NCBI RefSeq assembly: GCF_030272615.1
Contig: NC_081409.1
Span: 650,664,468-650,728,467 of the forward strand
Length of the DNA stretch: 64,000 bases
Direction of reading: 5' to 3'
Source: Cryptomeria japonica
Lineage: Eukaryota > Streptophyta > Pinopsida > Cupressales > Cupressaceae
The notes below the pieces were generated by a model that had not been told where the DNA came from, made no database searches, and worked only from the letters and a program-made list of their open reading frames with translations. A program made the translations under genes and the position numbers. Of this stretch, positions 11,702 to 23,740 are shown in pieces. Each line of letters opens with the position of its first letter. Within the stretch, counting starts at the first letter, position 1.

Positions 11702-13272
11702 TGTTGAACATACAATAGGACTAAGAGTGGGGGTGAATTAATCTAGACCTAAAAAATAATTTCTAAGCTTCAAAATTTAAACCTCAACCATCTAATCATA
11801 GGAGTAATAAACTATGAAAGCACAAAGCACAAAACACAACAAACACATGAACACTAGATTTACATGGAAAGAACTGAGCAAGAAAAAACCATGGTAAGAA
11901 TCACACAAAATACAAATATAATTTATTACAATGTTGCCTCTAGAACCTACTACTCCTAAGAAAACTTGCAAAACTAATGTGCACAATCTTAGGGCTAGAT
12001 ACAAATGACTCGCAGAACTGAAACACACTATCTCAGGGAAAGATATAGAAAGCTACCAAGAGACTCATTGTCCTTCGATATAGAAAGAAATAGTTGAATT
12101 GAAAAAAAAAAATCTCCTAACCATGAAATTATCCTTGAACCATTGTGTCAAGCTACCAATATCATGTAAACATGTGTGACTTCAAATACGATCTCAAAAC
12201 AATGTCACATTAAAGATATCATAATAAAAGCTCTTCACAACTGACTTTCACACATCTCTAACATCAAATGTACTTGCAAATCATTCACATCCACTGCTTG
12301 TCAATTTAGACACATCTCGTACCATCACTCACACATTTTCACTTCTTTATATACAAAAATATCATTAAAACCCTTAACTAGGTCAGCCACAGACAAAATA
12401 AATAATATTCAATAAATGTGGCCACTTGGACCTAAAAAAATCATTTTGGTCCACACTAGGAGATAGCAAGGACCCAAAAACATCACAACACATTCTTTCC
12501 AAATTATTTCCATGAACCACATATTTTAATACATCTTTGAAGGTCGACATCAAATAAAACGTGTAGATAAACATTAAAGCATGCCAACTAGTTAACCCAA
12601 AACAAACCTCCAATGCGAATTACAAAACATGGACATGCCATGGTGAGACCCAAAAAACTAATAAAACTCATTCTCCAAAGCAAACCTGGACTAAAAGAAT
12701 ATGATCCAAGTAGGATAGACCACTATAGTAAATTGAAAATGAAGCCAATTGACAACATTGAACTTAGAACATCATAACTCCACTTTCTAGTCAAATCATC
12801 ACTTGAAGACTGAATTGAAGAACTGCACAAACCACATAAATATGTCCTCCAAATTGCAACACTTGAAGCCGCATATCTAGAACCCACCAAGAAATTTTTG
12901 GGATAGTTCTGATAGACAACCTCAATATCAGAAACATCAACAATCAATTCTACCATCTCAGCAATAGAGGACCTGCAAAATTGATAGTCTAATATATACA
13001 AGAACATAAATCTTATATCCACACTCATAACACATAATCTTCACAAACCAGAGGAATGAAAAACATTATTCCACAGGGAGTTTAAATTATTTTTCTTGGT
13101 TATTGAAAGGTCTACTACACCATCCTCTTGGAAACACCTTGACATCTTCACCAAACCACTCAATAATACCAAAACACTCACTTCTTGACCATCTATAACA
13201 TATAGTGACATCAATAACAACACAAGACAAGTTGATATCAATGACAGCATAGCACAACTCAAATTTCCAACA
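11702..13272 (-). repeat. 5' LTR of copia B
   Basis: A 1,571 bp LTR bounded on the plus strand by TGTTGAAC and TTTCCAACA, giving TG...CA ends with TGTTG/CAACA inverted tips. The PBS follows directly on the element's strand. The partner LTR is outside the window, so age and target duplication cannot be judged. Confidence 0.75.
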
Positions 13273-13380
13273 ATATATCTAATTATATGTGCCTAATGAA
13301 ACCTGTATTCCTCACAACTTTTCATTGAAAAATTTATTCAAAAAATCTTCTATGAAGGTCAAATTTGCTTGGCATCCTAA

Positions 13381-13658
13381 CACTTAGGTGGAGGCCAAAA
13401 TGCTAGCACTAAAATTTAGGACCAATAACAAGAATGGATTAAGTTTTCTTAACTTGTTTGCATTTTTGTCCCTAAAGAGGTGCTTGCATTTAGTTTGGGT
13501 CTATAGTGCCTAAAATCCATATGTGGTTTTTAGATTAAAAATCCCATATAGGTTTTTAACAATATAGACTTTACAAACCCATTTGGTCATGTGACCATTT
13601 TAGGGGCTAGCAACACAAATGGGTTAAGGGAAAGTAACTTGTATGTGATATGTGGAGT
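13381..13658 (+). repeat. Left copy of direct repeat flanking the CT tract
   Basis: This segment aligns with 14907-15146. Shared phrases include GGTGGAGG, TTAGGACCA, GTTTGGGTCTATAGTG, CATTTTAGGGGC and GGGAAAGTAAC in the same order and spacing. It ends in GAGTTTAAA directly before the pyrimidine tract. Its origin is unknown; it could be one unit of a larger repeat whose other part is the CT tract. Confidence 0.7.
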
Positions 13659-13714
13659 TTAAATCTCTCAATCTCTCTCTCTCTCTCTCTCTCAACCTCT
13701 CAACCTCTCTCCCC

Positions 13715-13792
<78 letters not shown>

Positions 13793-14463
13793 CCTTATCT
13801 CCCTTGTCCCCCCTCTCCAAAATCTCCCCCATCCTCTCCCTCCCCCCTCTCTCTTTCCCTTTCTTTCTCTCAACCTCTCTCCCCCTCCTCTACCTTCTCC
13901 CCTCTCTCTTTCTCTTTCTCAACCTCTCTCTCTCCCCCTTAACTCACTTCTCCCCTCTCTCTCCAAACTCTCCCCCATCCTCTCCCTTCCCCCTCTCTCT
14001 TTCTCATTCTCTTTCTCAACCTCTCTCCCCTCCTCTCCCTTCATTCTTGTGTCCCTTTCTCTTTTATAACCTCTCTCCCATCTTCTCCCTTCCCCTCTCT
14101 CTCTTTTTATTTTCCAACCCCCCTCTCTCTCAGTCTCTATCTATGTCTCTCTATCTCTCTCCAACCTCTCTCCCCTGCCTCTCCAATCCCCCCATATCTT
14201 TCTCTTTCTCAACCTCTCTCTCTCAACCTTTATCCCCCTCCTCACCCTTCCCCCACCTCTATTCCCCACCCTCTCTCTCCACCTCCCTTCCCCCTCTCTC
14301 CCCCTCCTCTCCTTTCCCCGTTTTGTCTCTATCTTTGTATGTCTCTTTGTCTTTATCTCTATCTATGTCTCTATCTTTATATTTACTTGTCTCTCCATCT
14401 CCATATATATCTCTTTGTCTGCCTCTCTTACCTCTCTCCCCTCCTTTCCCTCACCCCCTCTCA

Positions 14464-14496
<33 letters not shown>

Positions 14497-14899
14497 TCCT
14501 CCTCTCCCTTCCCTTCCTCTCTCTCAACCTCTCTCCCCTCCTCTCCCCCCTTTCTCTCTCTCTCTCTCTCTATTTCTCAACCCCTCTCTCTACCACTGCC
14601 CTCCTCTTTCTCTTTCTCCCCACCTCTCCCCCCCTCTCTCTCTCTCCCTCCCTCCTCTCCCTTCCCCCCTCTCTATCTCAACTTTACTCTACCTCCTCTC
14701 CCTTCCCCTCCTCTCTCTCCTCCTCTTATCTTGTTCTCTACCTTCCCCCACCTCTCTTCCCCAGTCTCTCTCACTCTCCTCCTCTCTCTCTATCTCTCTC
14801 AACCTCTCTCCCTCTCCTCTCCCTTTCCCTATCTCTCTTCCCCTCTCTCCCACTTCCATCCTCTCTTTCTCTCTCCACCACCCCTCCTACCCTCATTGT
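13659..14899 (+). repeat. Long CT-rich microsatellite (almost purine-free strand)
   Basis: About 1.24 kb of C and T on the plus strand with very few purines. It includes a perfect (CT)n of about 36 units at 13718-13790 and later mixtures of CTCTCC, CCCCTC and TTTCTC with CAACCTCTCTC spacers. Long serine/leucine/proline-rich open frames here come from base composition, not from genes. Homopyrimidine tracts of this kind can form triple-stranded H-DNA; that is general knowledge, not shown here. Confidence 0.95.
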
Positions 14900-14906
14900 T
14901 TAATAA

Positions 14907-15146
14907 CACTTTGGTGGAGGAAAATGTTTAGGACCAAAAACATGAAAAAGTTAAGTTTCCTTAACCCATTCACCTTGTTATCCCTAAAAAGGTGCTAGTA
15001 TCTTGTTTGGGTCTATAGTGTCAAAAAACCTATACAATTTTCAATATTATAGATGTTGCAATTCCATTCAGACACCCAGACATTTTAGGGGCCATAAATA
15101 TGAACGGGTTAGGGAAAAGTAACCAGTGCACATGATGTTGAGTTAA
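14907..15146 (+). repeat. Right copy of direct repeat flanking the CT tract
   Basis: Imperfect copy of 13381-13658 in direct orientation. After its GTTGAGTTAAA end no second CT tract follows; the sequence passes into AT-rich DNA. Confidence 0.7.
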
Positions 15147-15846
15147 AGTAAATTGACAATGGCCAAAAAAGCACAAAAAACATTTGTGAAGGTCCCACTC
15201 AACTATTTCTATTTAGCTATCACATTCTCAATGTAAGAGTTTATTTTGTTTTATATGACATCAAATAATTCAAATGTATAACTAATTTGATTTTTCAATG
15301 TTCTTTACTTTATTTAATACCTTTGATTGTTAAATTCAATGAATTTCATATTTTTTGTGATATGATTTGTTTTTTTAATCTGTACAATAATTACTAACAC
15401 ATATGATGTTATTTGTGATGATTGATATTAAAGATGGGAATGAATAAGTGAGGAACAAGCGAATCACAAAAGGTAGCAAAGGAAAGATAGAGGGAGTGCA
15501 TGAGAAGACTATGTGAAGCGAGAAAAATGGGAGAAGGTACACCATCTACACCAAATCAATTACATGAACCAAATAAACCTAATGTAAACAAACAAATGCA
15601 AATCAATGATCAACCAAATGTACTTAATGCAAACTGAGAACAAACGTCAATACTAACACATCCTAGAATTATAGTATAAAACTAAAGTATATAATTGATG
15701 TTGATGAAAATATTTTGAAGCCAATGTCCAATAAAAGTCCTAAACACACTTGTAGAAGAATGGCTAATAGAATATGGAAAAACTATGTGAGGCCCTACCC
15801 CAACCCATCCTAGCATTTTAGTGATTTTCATGTTGGAACTATTATG

Positions 15847-15987
15847 GATGCTTTATTTTTATGCATTATGGATATAGAACTTTATATGACCCTAGGATGG
15901 GATAACATTGATATATTGATGCTTCATTTCAATGCATTATGGATATAGAATTTTATATGATTCTAGGATAGGATAACATTGAGATGG
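15847..15987 (+). repeat. 71 bp tandem duplication
   Basis: Two imperfect units start at 15847 and 15918. Both contain GATGCTT, ATGCATTATGGATATAGAA, TTTATATGA, CTAGGAT and GGATAACATTGA in the same order. No function is evident. Confidence 0.75.
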
Positions 15988-16584
15988 TGTATGCCATTTA
16001 TTTGATTTCTAGGACTTTATTATGATGCATATTTTATGAATGGATTAAATTTATGAGGATTATGATAAATTGCTTATGTGGATTGCTTTGTTATATGGTA
16101 AATTGATTTGTATGATGTCAATTGTATGCAGATGATTGATTTGTATTCTTATTTATGTGTTTAATATTATATGAGGCTATTTGGAAATTACTAATGTGTA
16201 ATTAAGATGCGTAGGAAAATCATCCATGTGACCATGAAAACATTATGGAGAATCAAGCCTAGACCTATGTACGTTCATAAAACCAGAGGTTGTCTATTTG
16301 GAGAGACAACACCCCATATGTATCATATTTTATTCGTAAACATAAATGTTTGCATGTGTGTTAAATTGTATTTATTAATTTGTTTAATTTATAAATTTCA
16401 ATAGGGACAATTGCCATGTGTGTATTTGCGATGTGGAATTCTTTTTGTAGTGTCACTTGACACATGTATTGTATGTTGAGTTGGTATTGTCATGCCTCTT
16501 TTTGAGGAATTCATTTTACCAATTTTATATTTCCAAATTTTCTTTGAAGATCCCAAGTAAACCTAGGATAGTGAGCCATTAGGA

Positions 16585-16605
16585 GGGTCAACTCAGAGTT
16601 GACCC
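16585..16605. promoter_or_regulatory. Perfect 10 bp palindrome with W-box cores
   Basis: GGGTCAACTC and GAGTTGACCC are exact reverse complements separated by one A. Each arm contains TTGAC, the core bound by plant WRKY factors. This is a sequence observation; no gene or confirmed LTR is attached to it, so a regulatory role is only possible. Confidence 0.35.
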
Positions 16606-18950
16606 GTAGGTAAACTTTGGGTGGACTTTCAAAGGGTTAAACCACCTCCTAGAGTCAGTTTTGGAGCATTTTTAGTGGGCCATATGGTGTACCTATGGAT
16701 GAAGGCCAAATTTGGCCATGTGTCCACTCCTTAGGACTTGTTTAACCTCCCCAAAAAGTGAATTTCCCAAGATGGCCGAATTTCATCTTTAGGAGAGCCA
16801 TCCTTGGTTAGATAACCTTTTTGGTATGTGTCATTCCTTTTCCCCATTCCATTCCCCTTTTTGAGGTGTCTTGGTTAGGGAGTGTGTAAGACTTTGGGAA
16901 GACCAACCAATTTGAGCTCTCACTCTACCCAAGAGGTTTGGAAAGAGAGAGAAACCTTCTTAGGCAAGGGATTGAGACTTAGGAAGTTAATCACCCACTC
17001 TCCATCTTTGGAGACTAGATCTTGCAGTTTTGAAAACAAGTTTAGGATAGAATTTTTGGCTAAGTGTTGAAGAAAAGAAGTGTGGATTTGGGTTGCTCTT
17101 CTCCAAACTATCCCTTGTAAACCCTTGGCAGATTCAAGGTTGGTTCAATCTCTTACTTGTATGTTGAAACTTTGTTTTTGAAAGATTGCTTGAATGTAGT
17201 TGTTTTCTTCCCTTTTGTTTTATTTGTGAAAATATATATATGTGATCTTTCTCTTATTTTGGTATGCATTTACTTGTGTTTTGGGAGTATCCAAGGCCAT
17301 CTTACCCTTGGGAGGGTAGAATGGTCTTGGGGGTGGAAGATTGTTTGACAACCTTAGAGTGAGAGGCTCTCTTTAAGAGAGTGATCTCAAGGGTTTGTTT
17401 ATGTGACCCTTCTTGCATAGTTTTGTTTATGCATTTGGGGGTCATAAGGGGAGATATTATGACATGTATGCCTTGGGGGTCATAAGGATGTTGGGTCAAG
17501 ATGGACTTGTGATGTGTTCTTGGTTGCCATGAGATGGCTTGTGATCTACTATCTTGCAGTTCTCCTCAAAGTACTTAGTCCACTTCCACCCATATAAAAA
17601 AATCACAATATGTGATGATGTTTAGCCTTGGGATGGAATGTGTTTGTTTTGAGTTTTCCTTGCTTGTTTGTGTATTGTTTGAGTGCAATCCATCTAGGTC
17701 TTGGTTCTCCAAGCTCGGGGGTTGCTTCTAGTAAGCCTAGGTTGGGAGGCGAGCTCTCCATGGTCACAACCTTAAGAGTTTGTATTGCAGGTTGCTTTCG
17801 GAAGGGATTGAAGGAAAAGCTTTGGAATTATTCCTATTGTGGTATCTTAGTTGTAGAAATGAAAGAGAAGAGTTTTCTGTTGTATTATTATTACTTTTTA
17901 AAAAGGGAAATGTATTTATTTATTTAAGTCCTCATTTATTAGGAATGAGAGGCTAGTTGGGTATTTCACCCATTTGTAAAGTTGACATATTGTATCCAAG
18001 TATTCTTTTAAGAAATGCATTCTTTTGTTAAGTTGTTATTGCAAAATGAAATATATATTTATGGGTTAAGCTTTCTTTAGTTTGAGTTAAAATCTATTGC
18101 TTTTTTTTTTTTAAATAAAGAAAGGCATTCTATCTCTTTATGTTGTATTTAACTAGGTGATATAGTTTTAAATGAAACTATGTTAATGATACTATCATTT
18201 ATTTGAATCTGTCTTTTTTTCCTTTTAAATAATGCAGGAAATTTAGATAAGTAAATTTATTTCAAATAAAGCATAAATGTTAGTAAGCTAGAAATAACAT
18301 TTAGTCCTAGTTATTTAGGTCCTAATGCAGAATATGCTTAAATAGATATTAGAAGAATAATACTTTTGCTGCTGTAATTTATTTATTTCTGTCATTTATT
18401 TATTCAAAAAAAAATGCAGAAAGTTAAGGTAGATAAATTAATCTTTTCCTATAGTTAACTATATGGCATTAAAAAAGAAGAAGAGAAAGATATACTTTTA
18501 ATCTAACTCACTATAATCTGCTTTTATGTGATTAGAAAAAATATAGATTTAGACATAGAAGAGAAATCTAGAGATTTAGATAGATAAAAGAAAACAAAAC
18601 TATTTAGTTTTAAACACCTTGTATCAAAAATGCATCAAAGGGAAAACCTATTGTATTCTTTTTTGCTTTAAACCTATTAAAGAAATGAAAGAAAAAGATA
18701 ACTATTGTATTTCTGTTCTATTTTGCTTTCTATCATTCATTAATTTATTTTATTACTGTATAAAAAAAAGGGGGGGGAATACAACAAAAATAAATCTAAT
18801 ACATGACTAATAGATTTATGTCTATTTTAAATGGAGAAATGTACTTCTTAAGTTATTTATCTCACTCATATGCTTTTTTTTTCCATTTTTGAACTACATA
18901 AAAGAAAGGAGACATTTTTTTTTTATAAATAAAATAACACAATTTTTTTT

Positions 18951-19120
18951 TTGAAACCCCAACCCCCTACCCGAGGGTACCCTGGAGTCGAGGCTCCCGC
19001 GGGCCCCGGGCGGCGTAGGCCCTCTGTGGGCTGCAACCCACAGAGGCGCAGCGACGCTGCTGCGAGTGGCCCTGCTACCTTCTACGACCCCTCCAAAAAA
19101 TGCTGCCATTGCCAATAAAA
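18951..19120. other. GC-rich island with perfect hairpin
   Basis: A sharply GC-rich block between poly-T and AT-rich flanks. It contains an exact inverted repeat: CCTCTGTGGG (19021-19030) and CCCACAGAGG (19037-19046) around a 6-base loop. A minus-strand open frame exists across it but shows no recognisable domain. It may be a fragment of foreign or genic origin; the source is not identified. Confidence 0.5.
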
Positions 19121-19205
19121 AACGTCGTCATTGTAAGTAGAACCCTCTCGTGACCTTCCTCTAACGCCCTCTGCCATTTTTGCTCTTCCCCAGTCGCATA
19201 ACACG

Positions 19206-19234
19206 AAACCCTAACCCAGATTTTGGGTTAGGGT
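19206..19234. promoter_or_regulatory. Telo-box inverted repeat
   Basis: AAACCCTAACCC is followed by its near mirror so that ACCCTAACCCA (19208-19218) pairs perfectly with TGGGTTAGGGT (19224-19234) across a 5-base loop. AAACCCTAA is the plant telo-box found in promoters and 5' leaders of some plant genes and also matches the telomere unit. A single inverted pair is not a telomere array. No gene downstream could be supported. Confidence 0.4.
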
Positions 19235-19450
19235 ATTCATGAGTAGTTTTAAAAGAGATATGGCTCTTTAGATTTAGTTTTATTGATTTTAGGTTTAGGT
19301 TTTCATGTGATAATTTTAAATGGGTTAAGTTAAAAAAAAAGGTGGGGGGAAACCCTATTCGAAATTTGAATAGGGTATCCCCATGCTTAATTGGTATCTA
19401 TATGATTATATTTAATCATTAATTAAATTTTAAATCATTAAGTATATGAC

Positions 19451-19453
<3 letters not shown>

Positions 19454-19484
<31 letters not shown>
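19454..19484 (+). repeat. (TA)n microsatellite
   Basis: About 15 uninterrupted AT units in an AT-rich region. Confidence 0.95.
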
Positions 19485-19485
<1 letters not shown>

Positions 19486-19489
19486 GAAT

Positions 19490-21200
19490 GTACAAGTATA
19501 AATTAAGTTTAGTTTTTCTAATTATATGTATATATATTATACATATGCTATATTTAAACATATAGGTATATAAAAATATATATATAAGAGGTTTAGGTTG
19601 AAATCTATTTGGTTTTATTTTTTTATTAATAAATATTAATAAATGCTTAATTAATAATTAGACCTTAGGGGTCTATTTATTTGGCCAACATTAATTAAAG
19701 TTTATAGGGCAAATTTTATTATAAATTTTCTTAACCCTTTAGTCAAATTCGAGACATTATATTTATTGTTCAATTGGTTAATAAATTTGAATAGTCTAAA
19801 TGCTATAATTAATTTAATTAATTCTTGGAGCATTTAAAGGATTATTGTAGGGTATTAATATCTCATGTCAATTTAGTTGTAGATTATTGTTCAAATTAAT
19901 TTATTAATTAAAGATATATTAATGATTCCTTTGGAGAGTTATTTTCCGCATCTAATTTATTTTCGCATACTTGATTAAGTTAATTAGATTAAATTTAGTA
20001 GAAAAGCTCTTTTAAAATTTTTGGAGTTCAAACATAGTGAAGACAAGACTTATTATTTCATTTTTATTTTAGCCTAATTAGTTTGATTAGGTTGTTTAAA
20101 AAACAAAAAAAATTTGCTCCATTTTTGCCCAAAATTTTTGGGCACAACAAACTATTTTGAGAGTTTAAATCAAAGTGGAAGATGCCAATTAATTGTTGAA
20201 ATGATAAAAAAAATAAAATTTAGAGACATAATGAGAATTATTGGCTTAAGATTTGTAATGCAGGGAAAATAAAGGATCAGGGTTTCCACTAAGTAAATTC
20301 ACTAAATAACCCAATTAACACCATTACATTGAAAGAGTGTTGAACCCAATAGATCTAGGCTCAATCCCAATGGGGAAAGGTTTAAGATTTTGATTTAATT
20401 CAACTACTTAGGGTTGATTATCCTCTTTTTTAGCTGAATTTTTAATGTAATTGTGAAATTAGGACAAAACCATGAATAATTGAAGTAATCTAACAAAAAC
20501 AGTAAGCTACAAACGTTTTGCGGAGCCACCAATTGAGATTTGGTTAAGAGAAAATGTTTAGAACCTGTTCTCAAAAGTGCGGCCTGATTTTTTTGGACCA
20601 AGTAGCACAAATCTACCCTTGTCCTTCAAATTTTCCTTCGTGGAAAGATGAACCTGTCTATCACTATCGACACCGCCAGATTCATTGAGTACAACTCTTG
20701 CACCTATTTATTGCACACAGAAAGATAGAGAAAGATGTTGGGAATAAGGATTTTCCTTAGGTCAAACCTTAGTTTTAGAATTAACCATGAAATTGAATTG
20801 ACAAATGTAATGAAAGACTGTAATGAAATAATTTTCTTTTGAGGAAAAGGTTGAAAATGCTTGAAACAATAATGTATACCTTAATGAAGTTTTGTTTGAC
20901 CTTAACAAAGGTTTTAGGGTTTCATGTAGAATGTCTTCATAAAACATTGATCATGGATGCCATCTTCAATACTTGAACTTGACTTCACTTTTGCTCCAAT
21001 GCTTGATGAATGATTGATTGCTTTCTCACTTGAATTTCCTAGAGTGGAATTAAGATCATAGAAATTGTTAGGATTCAAATAGGAGGGGTAGACCTCCTTT
21101 TATATTTTTCTACCCGAAAATTATATTGAATTTTGGAAACAAGCTGACATGGGATCCAAATTCCCTCTTTGTGATGACCATTGTGAGGCCCCATATTAGG
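19490..21200. other. Unassigned AT-rich DNA
   Basis: No coding remnant was recognised. A TGTTGGGAAT start near 20733 could be an LTR edge of element F, whose protease lies to the right. No matching copy was found beyond F's gag at 37209, so this stays unproven. Confidence 0.5.
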
Positions 21201-21205
21201 ACTTG

Positions 21206-21341
21206 ATTAAGAGTACCAAGGCATGGTATGCCCTGGTCTTGATTTAGGACCAAGGCATGGGTTGCCTTAGTTGTAATTTAGGACTAGGGCATGGGTCACC
21301 CTGGTCTTAATTTACAACCAAGGTGTACCACACCTTGGTCC
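21206..21341 (+). repeat. 34 bp tandem repeat, four units
   Basis: Four imperfect head-to-tail units start near 21206, 21240, 21274 and 21308. Each has a form like TAATTTAGGACCAAGG, CATGGGT and CCTGGTCT. It lies between the protease remnant of gypsy F and unassigned DNA, so it may be in F's 3' non-coding region. Confidence 0.7.
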
Positions 21342-21699
21342 TAAAAATCATGTATCAAAAGATGGAATGCCAAATTGAGGCCTAGGTGAGGACAATCATA
21401 AGTGAGTATAATTTAGGACACTACATTTAGACACCACTTTAGTGGGGATATGAGACTAAGCATACTCATCATAAAAGATAAAGTTGCATTAAAAAACTTT
21501 CACCAAGATATTAAAGAGACAAGATACACTAAGCCTCCAGGGGCTTTAGGGTCTCACTACTCTAATATTGAGATAAAAGGGTCAATATAAGGAAGGGGAA
21601 ATAGAGAGAACATGACTACACTAGCCTAGTAAGATTTTCTTACCCTAAGTCATGAAAAAGAAAAATACCAAATTACAAAGAAAAAAGACTCGGTTTATA

Positions 21700-22424
21700 A
21701 AGTAGCCTGAGTATCAAATACATGTCATAGTGTGTACATAAAGTGTAGCATTCAGTGGAGTGTATGCCCCCACATTAAAGGAGTGTAATAGAACTAATAG
21801 TAGGGCAAGAGAAAACATCATACACCTTGAGCACATTAGATTTATCATAAGTAACTTGATGCAATTGTAAAATATAAAGATATTCTTCAGTAATCACATT
21901 CACCATACACACTTGATCAATGAGCACCCCTCGTTAGAATTTATCTTTGATCTTTGTAGTGATATATAATGGGCCAACAGGTGCAACAATAATCTAACTA
22001 GGATCAAAAGTAATGCATAGGTCTTTAGGACGTGTAGGTTTATCAACAAGATTCACAATATTGTTAGATTACATACCAAGGTCATTGGGAGAAAAGGCAA
22101 GAGACTCAAACACAACAACATTAGTAGAGTGAGAAGGCAAAGAATTGGTAAATATTTGGAGGTTTTGATTACGAGGAGCTATGGATTTGTTTCCTTTGTC
22201 ATTCACACAAGCTACGAATTGAGTATTATTAGCAATGAAACCTTGAATTTTGTTCCTCAATATATAGCTTCTTGGTATCATGGCTAGGTTGATGGTGATA
22301 TTGACAAAAGGCTTTCGGATCATGATAGAGTGGAAATGGTTTAGAAGTTTCAATTGGCTTGATGGGAGGAATTTTCAACACATTAGCATTTATCAACCTC
22401 GACATTATACTATAAAAAGACCCA
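21700..22424 (-). pseudogene. Gypsy F: gag C-terminus and protease remnant
   Basis: On the minus strand, from 22424 downwards, the frame continues F's gag with a histidine-containing zinc motif, FCQYHHQPSHDT, of the kind found in a gypsy gag subgroup. Around 21850-21980 the text matches a retropepsin region: a GALIDQ-type block followed by VITEEYLYILQLHQV. No reverse transcriptase or integrase follows to the left. F is therefore either a gag-protease element or truncated. The upstream part of the same gag is at 35695-37208, on the far side of element C. Confidence 0.7.
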
Positions 22425-22429
22425 AAAAG
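22425..22429 (+). other. Left target-site duplication of copia C (AAAAG)
   Basis: AAAAG directly precedes the TGTTGGC start of C's 5' LTR and recurs at 35690-35694 directly after C's 3' LTR. Counting it once, F's gag frame stays open across the junction. Confidence 0.9.
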
Positions 22430-23684
22430 TGTTGGCAGTTTGGAATTGATTATGTGTTGCATTGATGTTTTGTCATTGATGGCAACACCGGTTGTTTTGG
22501 TTGTTTATCGGTTTCTGATTGGTTCCAGTATGGTTGATTATGATATTGATCTAGTAGGATCCAATATGTTCTGGTTTGTGGAATTGGTTTGGATATGTCA
22601 TTCATTCTATTTAGATGTGTCTCATGATCAGTTGTTTCAGGATTTTATGACTTGGGAGCTATCATTTGTTCTAGTAAGCCTTTTGGTCACCGGTAAGGGT
22701 TTTACCGATAGAGCTTTATTGAAGATCTTTTGATGCATGTGATAAGTAGTGTTCATGCGGCTTCTAGATGGCTTTCATGATGATGTTGGTTATCTTGTTC
22801 ATGTTCCAGTCCATCAGTGGTGTTGGATTTGGTTTATGGTGACCTATTTTGGGTTCAGTGTTATCTAGGTTATGGACTGGTTTCTGTAACGTGATGGAGG
22901 ATGTTACCGATGCATTATCGATTGGATTTAATCATTGTTTTACATTGAGTTCATCCTAAGCTGACTTGGTTGATCATTCGATTATGGGTTTATGCTATGA
23001 ATTTATTGTATTATTTTTTAGGTGGCCGACTTAATTGTTTAGGTCCCGGGTTGGTATAAATATGATGTAAGATCTCTTTGTAGATCATGGGTTGATAGCT
23101 CAAGTTTATGGGATGATCTCTGTGTAAATAATGTTGTAATCATATGCAAAAGGTTTGGTCGATCATAGGTGATCAAATTGGGTTTGTAAGAGAGTTTTAA
23201 GGCCTTCGGTATTGAGCTTAACCAAAATTGTACTCAGGCATAGGAGATGTTATAATTGCAGTTTACTCTTCTTTTCAGATTGTAGTCTGATATTTATGTA
23301 GTCAGTGAGGCTCCTTTGTGTGATGAGCAGTGCACTCTAGGTTTTTCGCCTTCCTACATGTGTAGGCCCCTCATATTGTAATCGCATACTTACTGCATAA
23401 GTTTTATCTGACTGTGGGTAGGCTTCCCACCATGGTTTTTCCCTTTACTGGGTTTTCCACGTACAAATCTTGGTGTCATGTGTTATGGATGGATGGTAAG
23501 TATTTTTTGATTTATGTTTATGTTTAAATTATTTATCTGTCATTTCAGTATTTGGTTTATGTATTTTGATATTAAGTTTATGTGTTTCATTAATAAGGAT
23601 TTAAATGCTTAAAGTTCTATAATCCGGTGACAATTGATTCACCCCCCCTCTCAGTTGTCCTCTAGTTATCTGAGCTATCTAAAA
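22430..23684 (+). repeat. 5' LTR of copia C
   Basis: A 1,255 bp LTR starting TGTTGGC. The canonical CTAACA end is mutated to CTAAAA. A TATA-like GGTATAAATATG lies near 23053. The C-run and CTCAGTTGTCC mark the U5 end. Confidence 0.9.
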
Positions 23685-23686
23685 AT

Positions 23687-23698
23687 TGGTATTAGAGC
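23687..23698 (+). other. Copia C primer-binding site
   Basis: TGGTATTAGAGC, one base off the plant initiator tRNA-Met site, two bases after the LTR. The leader that follows (TTGGTCCTCTCTACAAAAGC) is shared with G and H and partly with family A. Confidence 0.88.
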
Positions 23699-23740
23699 TT
23701 GGTCCTCTCTACAAAAGCTTAACTGCTTGAGGAAGATCCT

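Larger units (their letters stand above)
7738..13272 (-). mobile_element. Ty1/copia element B (minus strand, 3' part missing)
   Basis: Read on the minus strand, the order is LTR (13272-11702), PBS, gag, protease, pre-integrase zinc region, integrase, then the very start of the reverse transcriptase region, where LTR-like sequence J cuts in at 7737. Protease before integrase before reverse transcriptase is the copia order. Solo LTR K splits the start of gag. The rest of pol and the 3' LTR are not in the window. The coding region has many stops and degenerate catalytic residues, so it is an old copy. Confidence 0.85.
15147..18940. other. Unassigned AT-rich DNA, no supported gene
   Basis: No reading frame here has a recognisable domain, and none is long enough to argue for a gene. 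The stretch contains a 71 bp tandem duplication (15847-15987), a perfect palindrome at 16585-16605, and prose-like, moderately GC-balanced sequence at 16560-17540 that could be a decayed LTR. No ends, primer site or coding remnant were found to prove that. Confidence 0.6.

Noticed and set aside
13650-14998. Open frames up to 375 residues, rich in Ser, Leu and Pro, in three frames
   Set aside because: They are translations of the CT-rich microsatellite; the lack of stops follows from the lack of purines, and no domain is present.
16207-17927. Several 60-100 residue frames that might be exons of a host gene
   Set aside because: No recognisable domain, no convincing splice pattern, and no continuity between frames.
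18894-19115. A 73-residue minus-strand frame in the GC island
   Set aside because: No homology recognised, no start context or neighbouring exons; the open frame is expected in GC-rich DNA.
19206-19234. Interstitial telomere array
   Set aside because: Only one inverted pair of telomere-like units is present, not a tandem array.
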